Of a stretch of DNA of 27,808 nucleotides, positions 17,106 through 25,498 are shown in pieces. The position numbers were made by a program, and so were the translations under genes. Below the pieces are notes generated by a model, which was not told the DNA's origin, did no database searches, and was given only the letters and a program-made list of their open reading frames with translations. Every line of letters begins with the position of its first letter. The first letter of the stretch is position 1. This stretch comes from a virus. Location of the stretch: positions 1 to 27,808 of IMG/VR virus record IMGVR_UViG_3300044630_005485, one strand, 5' to 3'.

Positions 17106-20048
17106 ATGGCTAAGAAAAAATACTTTTACCCACCTGCACCACCTGTTGGTTCTGAAACGTTTTCAGACAATATTGTGGGCAATCAAATCACAGACGGTGG
17201 TGGTTTGACTAATGGTGTATTTGAGTTTACTCCCGTTACTGCAGACAAGGCAAATAGAAGTTTTGATTTAGGGGTTTTTTCTGATCCGATATCACTTGAT
17301 GGTATGAATATTAAAAATGTGGATGAGGTAAAATCAATTATAGAAAAAAACTTTAAAGTATACCCAAATTTTGATTTCTCCCAAATAACTAGTTTTACTG
17401 AATTTGGTTCTTTACAAAAAAGAATATCAGTAGCTATTGTTAATATTATAAACCATTTTCCAGGTTCTTTACAACTAAATAAAGTTAAAGTAGGTAGTTT
17501 CCAAGCAAACACGGCATTTAATGCTGAATATGATAGTATAAGAGATGAAACAAGTTTTGAAATAAATACAAAACAAATTACTAACCCTTTTGGTATTGAT
17601 TACACAAAAAATTCAAAGAGGGCAATTGAAACAAGTAATATACCCGTAAGTAAATACAGGAGTTTTAGTGAGTATTTTAAAGATTACTCTTTATATACTG
17701 CACCAAATTTATCTTTTAACATTACAGATTTTGAGCCGACTACTTTATTAAATAGTGGAAATTTATTCTTTACGGTTAAAGGTAATCCATTTAGTGGGGC
17801 AACAGGATGGACAAATACATTAGTTATAAGACCTAACGACGAAACCGTAGAAAAAATATTCAACGAAGAAATGGATGAAGTTGAAAATTTTTTATTAAAT
17901 AGAAATACATTACCTAAATATACTTCTAAATTTACTTATGACTATTTTGATGTTAATGGACAATCCATAAGATATGATAGTAAATGTACTTGGCCTCTTA
18001 TCGATCAATGGAATTTAGATATAAAAACAAATGATTTTGATAAGTACTTAAAAAAATTAAATGACGCGGCATTAAATATGGATACCGCAAAAACTAATCT
18101 AATATCTAGATTTTTAACCACCGGATCGTTTAAAGATTTTGATACTCCAGATCAAAGAATGGAAAAAGTGTTACAAATTTATGGTAGAAGTTTTGATGAA
18201 GTTAAGAAATTTATTGACTCATTGGCTTATATGAATTCTGTAAATTATATTGTTGGTAATGATATTCCATCTCAGTTATTAAAAAATTTATCACAAACAT
18301 TAGGTTTAAATACTAATATTTCACAAATAACCAATAAAGATTTGATGGATTCTGTTTTTAATACATCTAATAAACAGATTTATCCTGGTAAAGTAAAATC
18401 CCCTACACCTGTTGAATTAGATTTTCAATACTACAGAAATTTAATACTAAATGCTGCTTACATGTTTAAAAGTAAGGGTACAAGAAAATCTTTAGAATAT
18501 ATAATGAGAATGATAGGTGCTCCTGATGCATTATTAGAATTTAATGAGGTTGTTTATTTGGCGGACGCACCAATAAGAGTTGATAAGTTTGATGAACAAT
18601 TTGCTTGTCTATCAGGAGGAACAATTTATGTTGAGACACCTACTTTGGACCCTAATAATACTTTTCAAATACAAGGGGTTACATATACTGGGTATTCAAC
18701 AGACGGAGTTGTTAGAACGGTAACAAATACTTTAGATTCTTATGGTATAGATAGTAGGGGTTATCCTAAAAGCCCAAAAGCAACTGAAAGTAATTTCTTT
18801 CAAAAAGGTAGCGGTTGGTTTGAAAAAACACCACACCACAGATCGGATGAAGAAATTGATACACAAAATTCGTCTTTTAATAATACAAATCCATTTATAG
18901 TTTCTAAATTAAAATCATATACATACGGACAAGACTATATGAATAAATTTAGAAACTTTGATTCAATGACTAACATTGGTTATACCTTAACAAAAGTTAG
19001 TGATAACCAAAAATCTTGGCCTTCAGAGATGGTTGGTAATAGAAAAGATAATAAAAATTTTAATGGAGTTGATTACAAAGTTAAAAATGATAGATTAGTT
19101 ATTAACTCAAAAAATATAGAGTTGTATACAAATATAGGACAAGGTATAACTTATGATGTGTGGCAAACATCTGTTAAGTACGGGTACCCAATATCAAATA
19201 CCCCATTAACTGCACCTTATCCAGCACCTGGAAACATAGATTGGACATCGATAAATCCAAAACCAAACCAAAAAACATTTTTTGAATTTGCTCAGTCTTT
19301 TTATAATAATTTTATTAATGTAAGAAATAGACAAACAATATTTGATGGTAAAACAGGGGGATACCCAACCTTACAATCTGTATTTTGGAGATACTTACAA
19401 TCTGAAGAAACTGTGGGAATACCAACAAATAAGTTTACATACCAAAAAATGATAGATTTTACTCTTGGTATAGGTGACTATTGGCAAAGATTATTAGAAC
19501 AAGTTGTTCCGGCAACAACACTATGGTTAACGGGACAAAAAATGGATAACTCAATTTTTCACAGACAAAAATTTGTTTGGAGAAGACAAAGGGGATGTAC
19601 ATTTATACCTGTTACGTGTATACCTTGTAGATATGACGGTAAGTTATTTGCATATGATTGTATAGATCAAACACTTACATGTAAATTCCCTAATACTAAT
19701 GGACCAACAATTTTAAACAGCGTTTTAGCTACAAATGGTTATAATTCAAATTCATGTGATTTTAATAGTATCACATCTAATTGGTATGTTGACGTAAGGT
19801 TAGACAATCAAATTTTGATTCAAGAACAATATTATACGGGGTACGGGTATTTTGACACCCCATCAAATTCATTAACATTAAGTGCTATAACAGATAATCT
19901 AAATCAATTATATAACTATGGTTTGAATTATTATGTTGCGGGTACTTCAATAGTTATTAGTAACTCAAGTTGTTATGATGACTTCACAAATAAAAAACTT
20001 TACATAAATATTGGTTTAGATATAGAAATAAACTGTACTGGACCTTAA
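17106..20048 (+). CDS. Large baseplate protein with a tail-protein-I/gp7-like region (980 residues)
   Basis: Probably a baseplate wedge protein. Residues about 380-482 include a helical stretch ending in YMFKSKGTRKSLEYIMRMIG, closely resembling the helical segment of P2 tail protein I, the small relative of T4 gp7, where a KGT motif precedes a helix and a glycine turn. With gp25 and gp6 this would complete the conserved wedge core. Near the end, VVPATTLWLTGQKMDNSIFH (about 799-818) leads into a basic, cysteine-rich part (C831, then CIPC, DCIDQTLTC), which may bind metal. The N-terminus starts with a Pro-rich segment (YFYPPAPPVG). About 110 residues after the Cys cluster form a separate C-terminal domain. 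The start is two bases after the preceding stop. The gpI likeness is read by eye from the motif; the structural role is fairly safe. Confidence 0.75.
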   Translation: MAKKKYFYPPAPPVGSETFSDNIVGNQITDGGGLTNGVFEFTPVTADKANRSFDLGVFSDPISLDGMNIKNVDEVKSIIEKNFKVYPNFDFSQITSFTEFGSLQKRISVAIVNIINHFPGSLQLNKVKVGSFQANTAFNAEYDSIRDETSFEINTKQITNPFGIDYTKNSKRAIETSNIPVSKYRSFSEYFKDYSLYTAPNLSFNITDFEPTTLLNSGNLFFTVKGNPFSGATGWTNTLVIRPNDETVEKIFNEEMDEVENFLLNRNTLPKYTSKFTYDYFDVNGQSIRYDSKCTWPLIDQWNLDIKTNDFDKYLKKLNDAALNMDTAKTNLISRFLTTGSFKDFDTPDQRMEKVLQIYGRSFDEVKKFIDSLAYMNSVNYIVGNDIPSQLLKNLSQTLGLNTNISQITNKDLMDSVFNTSNKQIYPGKVKSPTPVELDFQYYRNLILNAAYMFKSKGTRKSLEYIMRMIGAPDALLEFNEVVYLADAPIRVDKFDEQFACLSGGTIYVETPTLDPNNTFQIQGVTYTGYSTDGVVRTVTNTLDSYGIDSRGYPKSPKATESNFFQKGSGWFEKTPHHRSDEEIDTQNSSFNNTNPFIVSKLKSYTYGQDYMNKFRNFDSMTNIGYTLTKVSDNQKSWPSEMVGNRKDNKNFNGVDYKVKNDRLVINSKNIELYTNIGQGITYDVWQTSVKYGYPISNTPLTAPYPAPGNIDWTSINPKPNQKTFFEFAQSFYNNFINVRNRQTIFDGKTGGYPTLQSVFWRYLQSEETVGIPTNKFTYQKMIDFTLGIGDYWQRLLEQVVPATTLWLTGQKMDNSIFHRQKFVWRRQRGCTFIPVTCIPCRYDGKLFAYDCIDQTLTCKFPNTNGPTILNSVLATNGYNSNSCDFNSITSNWYVDVRLDNQILIQEQYYTGYGYFDTPSNSLTLSAITDNLNQLYNYGLNYYVAGTSIVISNSSCYDDFTNKKLYINIGLDIEINCTGP

Positions 20049-20066
20049 TAGATAATAAATAAAAAA

Positions 20067-22556
20067 ATGGCTTGTATATCAGGATTTACATTAGGTGGTT
20101 ACTACGAATATATTGATTGTTGTGGGTACAATCAAACCGGTTTATCTTCCGGTTTAGAAGAAGTGTGCGTTGATCAAGCATATTCAGCAACATCTATTGG
20201 TGTTTTGTTGGATTCTGGTAGTACTTGTACTATATCTTGTAATTTAGGTGAACTGAGTTATAACTTTACGGTTACAGGGACTTGTGATGCTTTAAGTGGG
20301 TCAACATTAATAACAGGTTATGGGGGAATACCACCATACACTATTGACAACATAATACCTGGAACAATTTCAGCACAAACTAGTAATAATCCTATGTTGT
20401 TTACTGGTTTAACGGGTGGTACATATGTTTTTAGAATTAACGACTCTTTAGGGTTACAAAATAATGAATTATATATAAATGTAACAATATCCGATTGTTT
20501 TACTGCGAATATTTTTAACACATCAGGAACCACTTGTGGTTTAGATAATGGTTCTTTTAGTGTCAGTGCAACTTCATTATCAGGACCATATACACTTATA
20601 ATTTATAAAGATGGTGAGTTTTACGATTTAATAGAAACAAATGTTTTACCATACAACGTAACTTCACTACCTAATGGAATTTACTATACAACAGTTTATG
20701 ATAATGGGTTTACTACCGCAAACACTGAAAATGTTATTGTAAATTCAAGTATCGGGGTTGATTTTGGTTTTTGGAAAGTCGATACATCAAATTGTCTAAT
20801 AGATAAAGGTAAACTTTCAGTGACAGGTATAACGGGTAATGGCCCTTTCACATATCTTTGGAGTACAAATGAAACAACACAAACAATTACAGGTTTAACC
20901 GCTGGAACTTATTCTTGTATTGTTACTGACTCAAATGGGTGTACAAACACAAAAAGTGCGGTTGTCGGGTTAGCACAACCTTTAGGTTTTGCATCACTAA
21001 CATCAACAAATCCAAGTTGTTTTAGTTCTGATGGGACTATGACATTTACTGTTACTGGTGGTAGTGCGCCATTTTTCTATTCTGCAGACACAAATGAAGT
21101 TGGGTATACTTTATCTAACACATTTACTATTTCTAACTTATCTAGTGGAAATCATACTGTTTTAGTTAGAGACGCTAACCTTTGTAGTGTTATTTTGTCA
21201 GGGTTTATTTCACCAATAAATGGATTTAACGTTGTCGGGACATCAATAACAAACTCAAATTGTAATTCAAACAATGGAGGATTGTACGTTCAATTACAAG
21301 GTAGTCAAATATATTATACATATTTACTTTCAGGGCAAACTAGTGGAATACTTACGGGTAATACGTCGATGAATCAAAACTATTCATTTAGCGGACTACC
21401 AAACGATAATTATTTATTAGTTATATCAGGTACGGGAACTGATTGTTCATATTTTACAAATTTAACAATATCATCTGTTGATAAATTTACAATAGATGTA
21501 ACATCTACAGGTTCTACTTGTTGGCAAAATAATGGAGTGATTAATGTAAATGTTAATAGTGGTTATACCGGAGTATTAGATTATATATTGAGCGATGGGC
21601 AATCAATAATAGACACAAATCTAAGTTCATATACTTTTAATAATTTAGCGGCAGGTACCTACACCCTTTCTGTTGTTGATCAAGATGGGTGTACTATCAC
21701 TGAAACAATAACAATACAATCACAAGGATCATTGGCTAGTGCTATTAATACTGTAGGTTGCACATCGGGTAATGACGGACAAGCGGAAGTTGTAATATTT
21801 CAAGGAGAACCAACATTTACCTATGATTGGTCGGATAATGTCTGTTGTTCACAAACAGGAGACACAGTCACAGGTCTTACTGCCGGAACATATAGTGTTA
21901 TGGTTACTGACAATAATGGATGTACGCAACTTCATAATTTTTCAATATCATGTAATAGTAATATAAGTACAGGTTACACTATATATAATATTTGTAATGA
22001 TTTTTTTACAACAACAGTTGGTGTAAAAAGAGGGTTTCTTGAAATGCTAGGTGAGGGTTATTTAGATATAACAAGTGGGTATACAGGTTGTAGTTTAAAT
22101 AGTGCTGAATATATTTGCAATTTGGAAATTAGTGGATCGTCTTACACTCAAAGTTTTTATACGGGTTATACTAGTAGTGACGTACCATCAGATTATTTAT
22201 GGAAAACAACAATTGAAGGAATATTAGATACCATACCTGATGTTGGTAGTTACACAGTTGATCCAATAAATAATCTTTTACAAATAGTTTCTGTTTGTAG
22301 TGGAGACACAAATAATTTGGGTGATCAAGAAGTAAAATTATATTTAACTATTAATTTTGATGTTGTGTGTCAAGAAGAAGCATTCCCTTGCCCAACCGCA
22401 ACACCAACCGCAACACCAACCGCAACACCAACCGCAACACCAACCGCAACACCAACCGCAACACCAACCGCAACACCAACCGCAACACCAACCGCAACAC
22501 CAACCGCAACACCAACCGCAACACCAACGCCTACACCTACACCGACAAGCCCTTAA
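20067..22556 (+). CDS. Fibre/adhesin protein with seven SprB-like repeats and a Pro-Thr tail (829 residues)
   Basis: Probably a tail fibre or surface appendage for host contact. An N-terminal Cys module (1-65, GGYYEYIDCCG, four to five cysteines) resembles the one at the end of the 164-residue protein at 22859. Then come seven repeats of about 70-90 residues, each opening with a Cys and NG/DG turn and closing in a phrase such as GLTAGTYSCIVTDSNGCT. The third and seventh are closest to the SprB repeat known from Bacteroidota gliding adhesins. A unique domain follows (about 640-772). The C-terminus is a Pro-Thr tail (776-829) encoded by an 11-copy 12-bp repeat. There is no signal peptide, as expected for a virion protein made in the cytoplasm. 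A single TAA and one codon separate it, in the same frame, from the next gene. Family calls are by motif. Confidence 0.85.
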   Translation: MACISGFTLGGYYEYIDCCGYNQTGLSSGLEEVCVDQAYSATSIGVLLDSGSTCTISCNLGELSYNFTVTGTCDALSGSTLITGYGGIPPYTIDNIIPGTISAQTSNNPMLFTGLTGGTYVFRINDSLGLQNNELYINVTISDCFTANIFNTSGTTCGLDNGSFSVSATSLSGPYTLIIYKDGEFYDLIETNVLPYNVTSLPNGIYYTTVYDNGFTTANTENVIVNSSIGVDFGFWKVDTSNCLIDKGKLSVTGITGNGPFTYLWSTNETTQTITGLTAGTYSCIVTDSNGCTNTKSAVVGLAQPLGFASLTSTNPSCFSSDGTMTFTVTGGSAPFFYSADTNEVGYTLSNTFTISNLSSGNHTVLVRDANLCSVILSGFISPINGFNVVGTSITNSNCNSNNGGLYVQLQGSQIYYTYLLSGQTSGILTGNTSMNQNYSFSGLPNDNYLLVISGTGTDCSYFTNLTISSVDKFTIDVTSTGSTCWQNNGVINVNVNSGYTGVLDYILSDGQSIIDTNLSSYTFNNLAAGTYTLSVVDQDGCTITETITIQSQGSLASAINTVGCTSGNDGQAEVVIFQGEPTFTYDWSDNVCCSQTGDTVTGLTAGTYSVMVTDNNGCTQLHNFSISCNSNISTGYTIYNICNDFFTTTVGVKRGFLEMLGEGYLDITSGYTGCSLNSAEYICNLEISGSSYTQSFYTGYTSSDVPSDYLWKTTIEGILDTIPDVGSYTVDPINNLLQIVSVCSGDTNNLGDQEVKLYLTINFDVVCQEEAFPCPTATPTATPTATPTATPTATPTATPTATPTATPTATPTATPTATPTPTPTPTSP
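22392..22523 (+). repeat. Eleven perfect tandem copies of a 12-bp unit encoding Pro-Thr-Ala-Thr
   Basis: The unit CCAACCGCAACA is repeated eleven times without any mismatch that I can find, then decays into PTPTPTPTSP coded with different triplets. Because the unit is 12 bases, gain or loss of copies by slippage changes the stalk by four residues and keeps the frame. All three forward frames stay open through it, so short overlapping frames here are artefacts. Confidence 0.97.
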
Positions 22557-22559
22557 AAT

Positions 22560-22847
22560 ATGCCAACATCTTTAAATATATCGGGAATTACTGGTGGTGT
22601 ACCACCTTATACTTTTTATGTTTGTGATGAATATGGAAATAATTGTTCTGTATTAGGAACAACAGGTGGAACATATGTGTTAAATTCATTTTATTCTACT
22701 GCAAATACTTTAATGATAAAAGTAATTGATAGTGTTAGTTGTGAATTTTTTACTTTAATTACTTGTCCTGAAGATTTATGTATTATTTTAACCGAACTTG
22801 GTGAAGATATGAGAACAGAAGACGGGTTTAATTTAGTATACTGTTAA
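22560..22847 (+). CDS. Small stand-alone SprB-like module protein (95 residues)
   Basis: A single small beta domain (1-68: NISGITGGVPPYTFYVCD, a second Cys in NNCSVLG, then LMIKVIDSVSCEFF) followed by a short acidic tail ending TEDGFNLVYC. The same plan recurs in the proteins starting at 22859 and 27131, so these three are paralogues. The pattern ITGG-PPYTFYV matches the SprB-like repeats of the upstream protein. The start ATG is three bases after the upstream stop and in the same frame, so the two could be one protein split by a single TAA. I infer a fibre-associated part. Small size lowers certainty about the start, but the paralogues begin at the equivalent position, which supports it. Confidence 0.72.
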   Translation: MPTSLNISGITGGVPPYTFYVCDEYGNNCSVLGTTGGTYVLNSFYSTANTLMIKVIDSVSCEFFTLITCPEDLCIILTELGEDMRTEDGFNLVYC

Positions 22848-22858
22848 TATTTATTTTT

Positions 22859-23353
22859 ATGTTAATACAAGTAACAGGGGTAACAAACGGTATTGGTCCA
22901 TATGATATTTTTTTATGTGATTGGAATCTTACGGGATGTTTTTATGTGTCAGGGGTAACCACAATACCACCTAATATAATAATTGATAGTAATGATTATT
23001 TTCCAAGTAATCAATTATTAAAATTAAAAATTATTGATGACTATGGATGTGTTGAAATAATTGACTTACCATGTGAACCCACACCTACCCCTACCCCTAC
23101 TGCAACACCAACACCTACCCCTACCCCTACACCAACTCCTACACCACTACCTTGTGATTGTTATACTTTAACAGGAACAAATCCGGCTGGCGGGACTTTT
23201 GGTTATCACGATTGTAGTAATGTTTATACAACTTCATCGGTCGGTAGAGGAGTATCTGTTAATGTATGTATGACATCTGCACCGACATTAATTAGTGGTA
23301 ATGGAACATCTACTTATAATGGTGCATGTATTGCGGGAGTTTGTCCACCATAA
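22859..23353 (+). CDS. Fibre module protein: SprB-like domain, Pro-Thr linker, Cys module (164 residues)
   Basis: Three parts are visible. Residues 1-72 are an SprB-like module (VTGVTNGIGPYDIFLCD, then LLKLKIIDDYGCVEI), paralogous to the proteins at 22560 and 27131. Residues 74-98 are a Pro-Thr linker. The last 65 residues form a Cys module (CDCYTLTGTNPAGGTFGYHD, then VSVNVCMTSAP) resembling the N-terminus of the 829-residue protein. It therefore shows the building blocks in a single small protein. The ATG is 11 bases after the preceding stop, preceded by a TATTTATT stretch. No export signal is seen. A fibre or decoration role is inferred from shared modules and position. Confidence 0.75.
   Translation: MLIQVTGVTNGIGPYDIFLCDWNLTGCFYVSGVTTIPPNIIIDSNDYFPSNQLLKLKIIDDYGCVEIIDLPCEPTPTPTPTATPTPTPTPTPTPTPLPCDCYTLTGTNPAGGTFGYHDCSNVYTTSSVGRGVSVNVCMTSAPTLISGNGTSTYNGACIAGVCPP
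23078..23152 (+). repeat. Pro-Thr linker-coding repeat with an internal 20-bp direct repeat
   Basis: Encodes residues 74-98 of the 164-residue protein. Bases 23081-23100 and 23111-23130 are identical. The codons (CCT ACC, CCT ACA) differ from the CCA ACC GCA ACA unit at 22392, so the same peptide is written with different DNA in the two genes. Confidence 0.85.
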
Positions 23354-23405
23354 TTTACTATACAGATTAAAAAATAGTTTTATATCATTTGATTAAAACT
23401 TATCT

Positions 23406-24653
23406 ATGAGTATCTTTGTCCAAATCGCATCATATAGAGACCCTGAATTAATACCAACATTAAAAAGTTGTTTAGAAAACGCTAAAAATCCTGAAAAAAT
23501 ATTTTTTGGTATATGTAAACAATACCATCCCGAAGACACGTTTGATGACTTATCTGAATATGAGAATGATAGTAGATTTAGAATAATTAATGTTCTTTAT
23601 AGCGAGGCAAAAGGGGTTTGTTGGGCAAGAAATCAAGTCCAACAACTTTACAATGGTGAAGACTATACTTTACAGATTGATTCGCATATGCGTTTTGAAA
23701 AAAATTGGGACGAAACATTAATTGATATGTTAATTGGTTTACAAAATAAAGGTTATGAAAAACCACTATTAACTAGTTATGTATCATCTTATAACCCACA
23801 AAACGACCCAGAAGGTAGGGTTAATGTTCCTTGGAGAATGGTTTTTGATAGATTTATACCTGAAGGTGCGGTTTTCTTTTTACCCGAAGTAATCCCTAAT
23901 TGGGAAACAATGACAGAACCAATCACCGCAAGATTTTATTCTGCTCATTTTTGTTTTACTATTGGTAAATTTTCAGAAGAAGTACAACATAATCCAGATT
24001 TTTATTTTCATGGCGAAGAAATATCAATAGCTGTTAGAGCATACACACATGGGTATGATTTGTTTCATCCACACAAAGTTATTATTTGGCATGAATATAC
24101 TAGAAATGGTAGAACAAAACATTGGGATGATGATAAAGAGTGGTGGAAATTAAATGAAAAGGCGCATAGTTTAAATAGACAACTTTTTGCTATGGATGGA
24201 AATATTAGAGCTGGACATGATGGAAAATATGGATTTGGAAAAGAAAGAACATTAAGAGATTACGAAAAGTATGCGGGAATATTATTTGAAAAAAGAGGGG
24301 TACAAAAATATACATTAGAAAAAAATTACCCACCAAACCCACAAACTTATGAAACAGAACAAGAGTGGATTAAAAGTTTTTCAACACCATTTAAGCACTG
24401 TATTAATCTTCACAAAACTCTTTTAAAACATGATGATTACAATTTTTGGGCTGTAATTTTTTCTGATGAAAATGGTAAAGAATTGTTCAGAAAAGATTGT
24501 GATAAAAACGAATTAACAGGATATTTAAATTCTAATAATGATTTAATGAACATTTGGAGAGAATTTGATTCCATAACTAAACCATCAGAATGGATTGTTT
24601 GGGCACATTCTGAAAAAAACGGTTGGGCTGAAAGAATAACTGGTAAAATATGA
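23406..24653 (+). CDS. Glycosyltransferase of the GlcNAc-transferase family (PF11397-like)
   Basis: Likely transfers a sugar, probably GlcNAc from UDP-GlcNAc, to a protein or glycan acceptor in the cytoplasm. The 415-residue protein has a GT-A layout: MSIFVQIASYRDPELIPTLK (1-20) is the family's opening, YSEAKGVCWARNQVQQLY (65-82) follows, and LQIDSHMRF (89-97) holds the metal-binding D92/H94 pair. A later stretch with YFHGEEISIAVRAYTHGYD carries the likely catalytic acidic pair, followed by IIWHEY. Relatives include the Dictyostelium enzyme that adds GlcNAc to hydroxyproline of Skp1. The last 120 residues are of unknown function. It overlaps the next glycosyltransferase gene by 4 bases (ATGA), so the two are translationally coupled, and both lie among fibre genes. 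Its only TGA stop among the window's genes is a minor oddity. The acceptor is unknown. Confidence 0.85.
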   Translation: MSIFVQIASYRDPELIPTLKSCLENAKNPEKIFFGICKQYHPEDTFDDLSEYENDSRFRIINVLYSEAKGVCWARNQVQQLYNGEDYTLQIDSHMRFEKNWDETLIDMLIGLQNKGYEKPLLTSYVSSYNPQNDPEGRVNVPWRMVFDRFIPEGAVFFLPEVIPNWETMTEPITARFYSAHFCFTIGKFSEEVQHNPDFYFHGEEISIAVRAYTHGYDLFHPHKVIIWHEYTRNGRTKHWDDDKEWWKLNEKAHSLNRQLFAMDGNIRAGHDGKYGFGKERTLRDYEKYAGILFEKRGVQKYTLEKNYPPNPQTYETEQEWIKSFSTPFKHCINLHKTLLKHDDYNFWAVIFSDENGKELFRKDCDKNELTGYLNSNNDLMNIWREFDSITKPSEWIVWAHSEKNGWAERITGKI

Positions 24654-25444
24654 ATATAAAAAACCCCACAATAGTTACTGCATTATTTGATATTGGTAGA
24701 GATACTTGGGACTCTTATAATTTAAGTTATGGTTCTTATCTACATTGGATGAGATCATTACTAATGTATGATAATCAGATGGTTATTTTTACTGATGAAA
24801 AACTTTTAGATGAAATTAAAAAAAATAGATTAGTCGCGGACCCCCGTTTAGAAAAAACAATATTTGTTGTTAGCGATGTGTCTAATATCGATGCATACAA
24901 AATGTATTACGATAGAATAAAAGAAATAATGGAAAGCTCAGAATTTCAAACAAAAAAACAATTCAATGTTCCTGAAATGACTAAACCATTATACAACGTA
25001 GTTATTTTTAATAAAATATTTTATATTAAGGAATGTATCCAAAAAAATTATTTTAATTCTGATTTTTACATTTGGATGGATGCGGGTGTACTTAGAAATG
25101 ATATAAATGAAGTTGTATTAAATTGGCCTAATTTGAATAAAATAAATGAAAAATATTTTGATAAAATAACATTTTTTAGTCATGAAGTGCCTGTACCATA
25201 TATTGAACCGCACATGCATCTTGTTTCACAATACAGATTTATACATGGTGGAAGTTTTTTTGTGCCAAACAATGGATGTATATTAGAATTTATTAATGAC
25301 TTTACATATTTAGTGGAAAAATATCTAAATGAGGGATATGTTGGTAGTGAAGAAAAGTACTACGATTTTTGTTATTTAAAAAATCCAAACAATTATAATA
25401 TAGTTAAATCAGATTGGAGACAATATTTCAATATATTCTCATAA
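24650..25444 (+). CDS. HtrL/YibB-like putative glycosyltransferase
   Basis: A 264-residue protein resembling the HtrL/YibB (WlaTC) family, whose members sit in polysaccharide loci and are thought to be glycosyltransferases. The opening IVTALFDIGRDTW (8-20) is the family's start; YLHWMRSLLMYDNQMVIFTD (30-49) follows. IWMDAGVLRN (141-150) contains the DxG motif at D144, in the position of a metal/nucleotide-sugar-binding acid. A His/Gly segment (FIHGGSFFVP, about 197-206) comes later. No membrane segment is visible, so it would act in the cytoplasm. Overlap by 4 bases with the upstream GlcNAc-transferase-like gene suggests the two enzymes act on the same acceptor or build a short sugar chain. 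The acceptor may be the fibre proteins around it or a host polysaccharide; the sequence does not say. Confidence 0.78.
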   Translation: MNIKNPTIVTALFDIGRDTWDSYNLSYGSYLHWMRSLLMYDNQMVIFTDEKLLDEIKKNRLVADPRLEKTIFVVSDVSNIDAYKMYYDRIKEIMESSEFQTKKQFNVPEMTKPLYNVVIFNKIFYIKECIQKNYFNSDFYIWMDAGVLRNDINEVVLNWPNLNKINEKYFDKITFFSHEVPVPYIEPHMHLVSQYRFIHGGSFFVPNNGCILEFINDFTYLVEKYLNEGYVGSEEKYYDFCYLKNPNNYNIVKSDWRQYFNIFS

Positions 25445-25471
25445 AAAATTTTTAATAAAATAAACTTTAGG

Positions 25472-25481
25472 TTATTTATAA
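25472..25481 (+). promoter_or_regulatory. Candidate late promoter element, variant TTATTTATAA
   Basis: Lies in the 54-base gap after the glycosyltransferase pair and 17 bases before the ATG at 25499. It matches the elements at 5150, 7616 and 16176 except for the first base and one later base. The gap is AT-only around it, so the match could be by chance. Confidence 0.33.
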
Positions 25482-25498
25482 TATAAAGTATAAAATAG

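Noticed and set aside
22392-22523. CRISPR array
   Set aside because: The repeat is a 12-bp tandem array without spacers, and it is in frame inside a coding sequence.
22357-22627. Two short + strand frames reading QHQP and NRNT repeats over the 12-bp array
   Set aside because: A 12-base unit free of stops stays open in all three frames; these are shadows of the Pro-Thr tail, with no homology or sensible start of their own.
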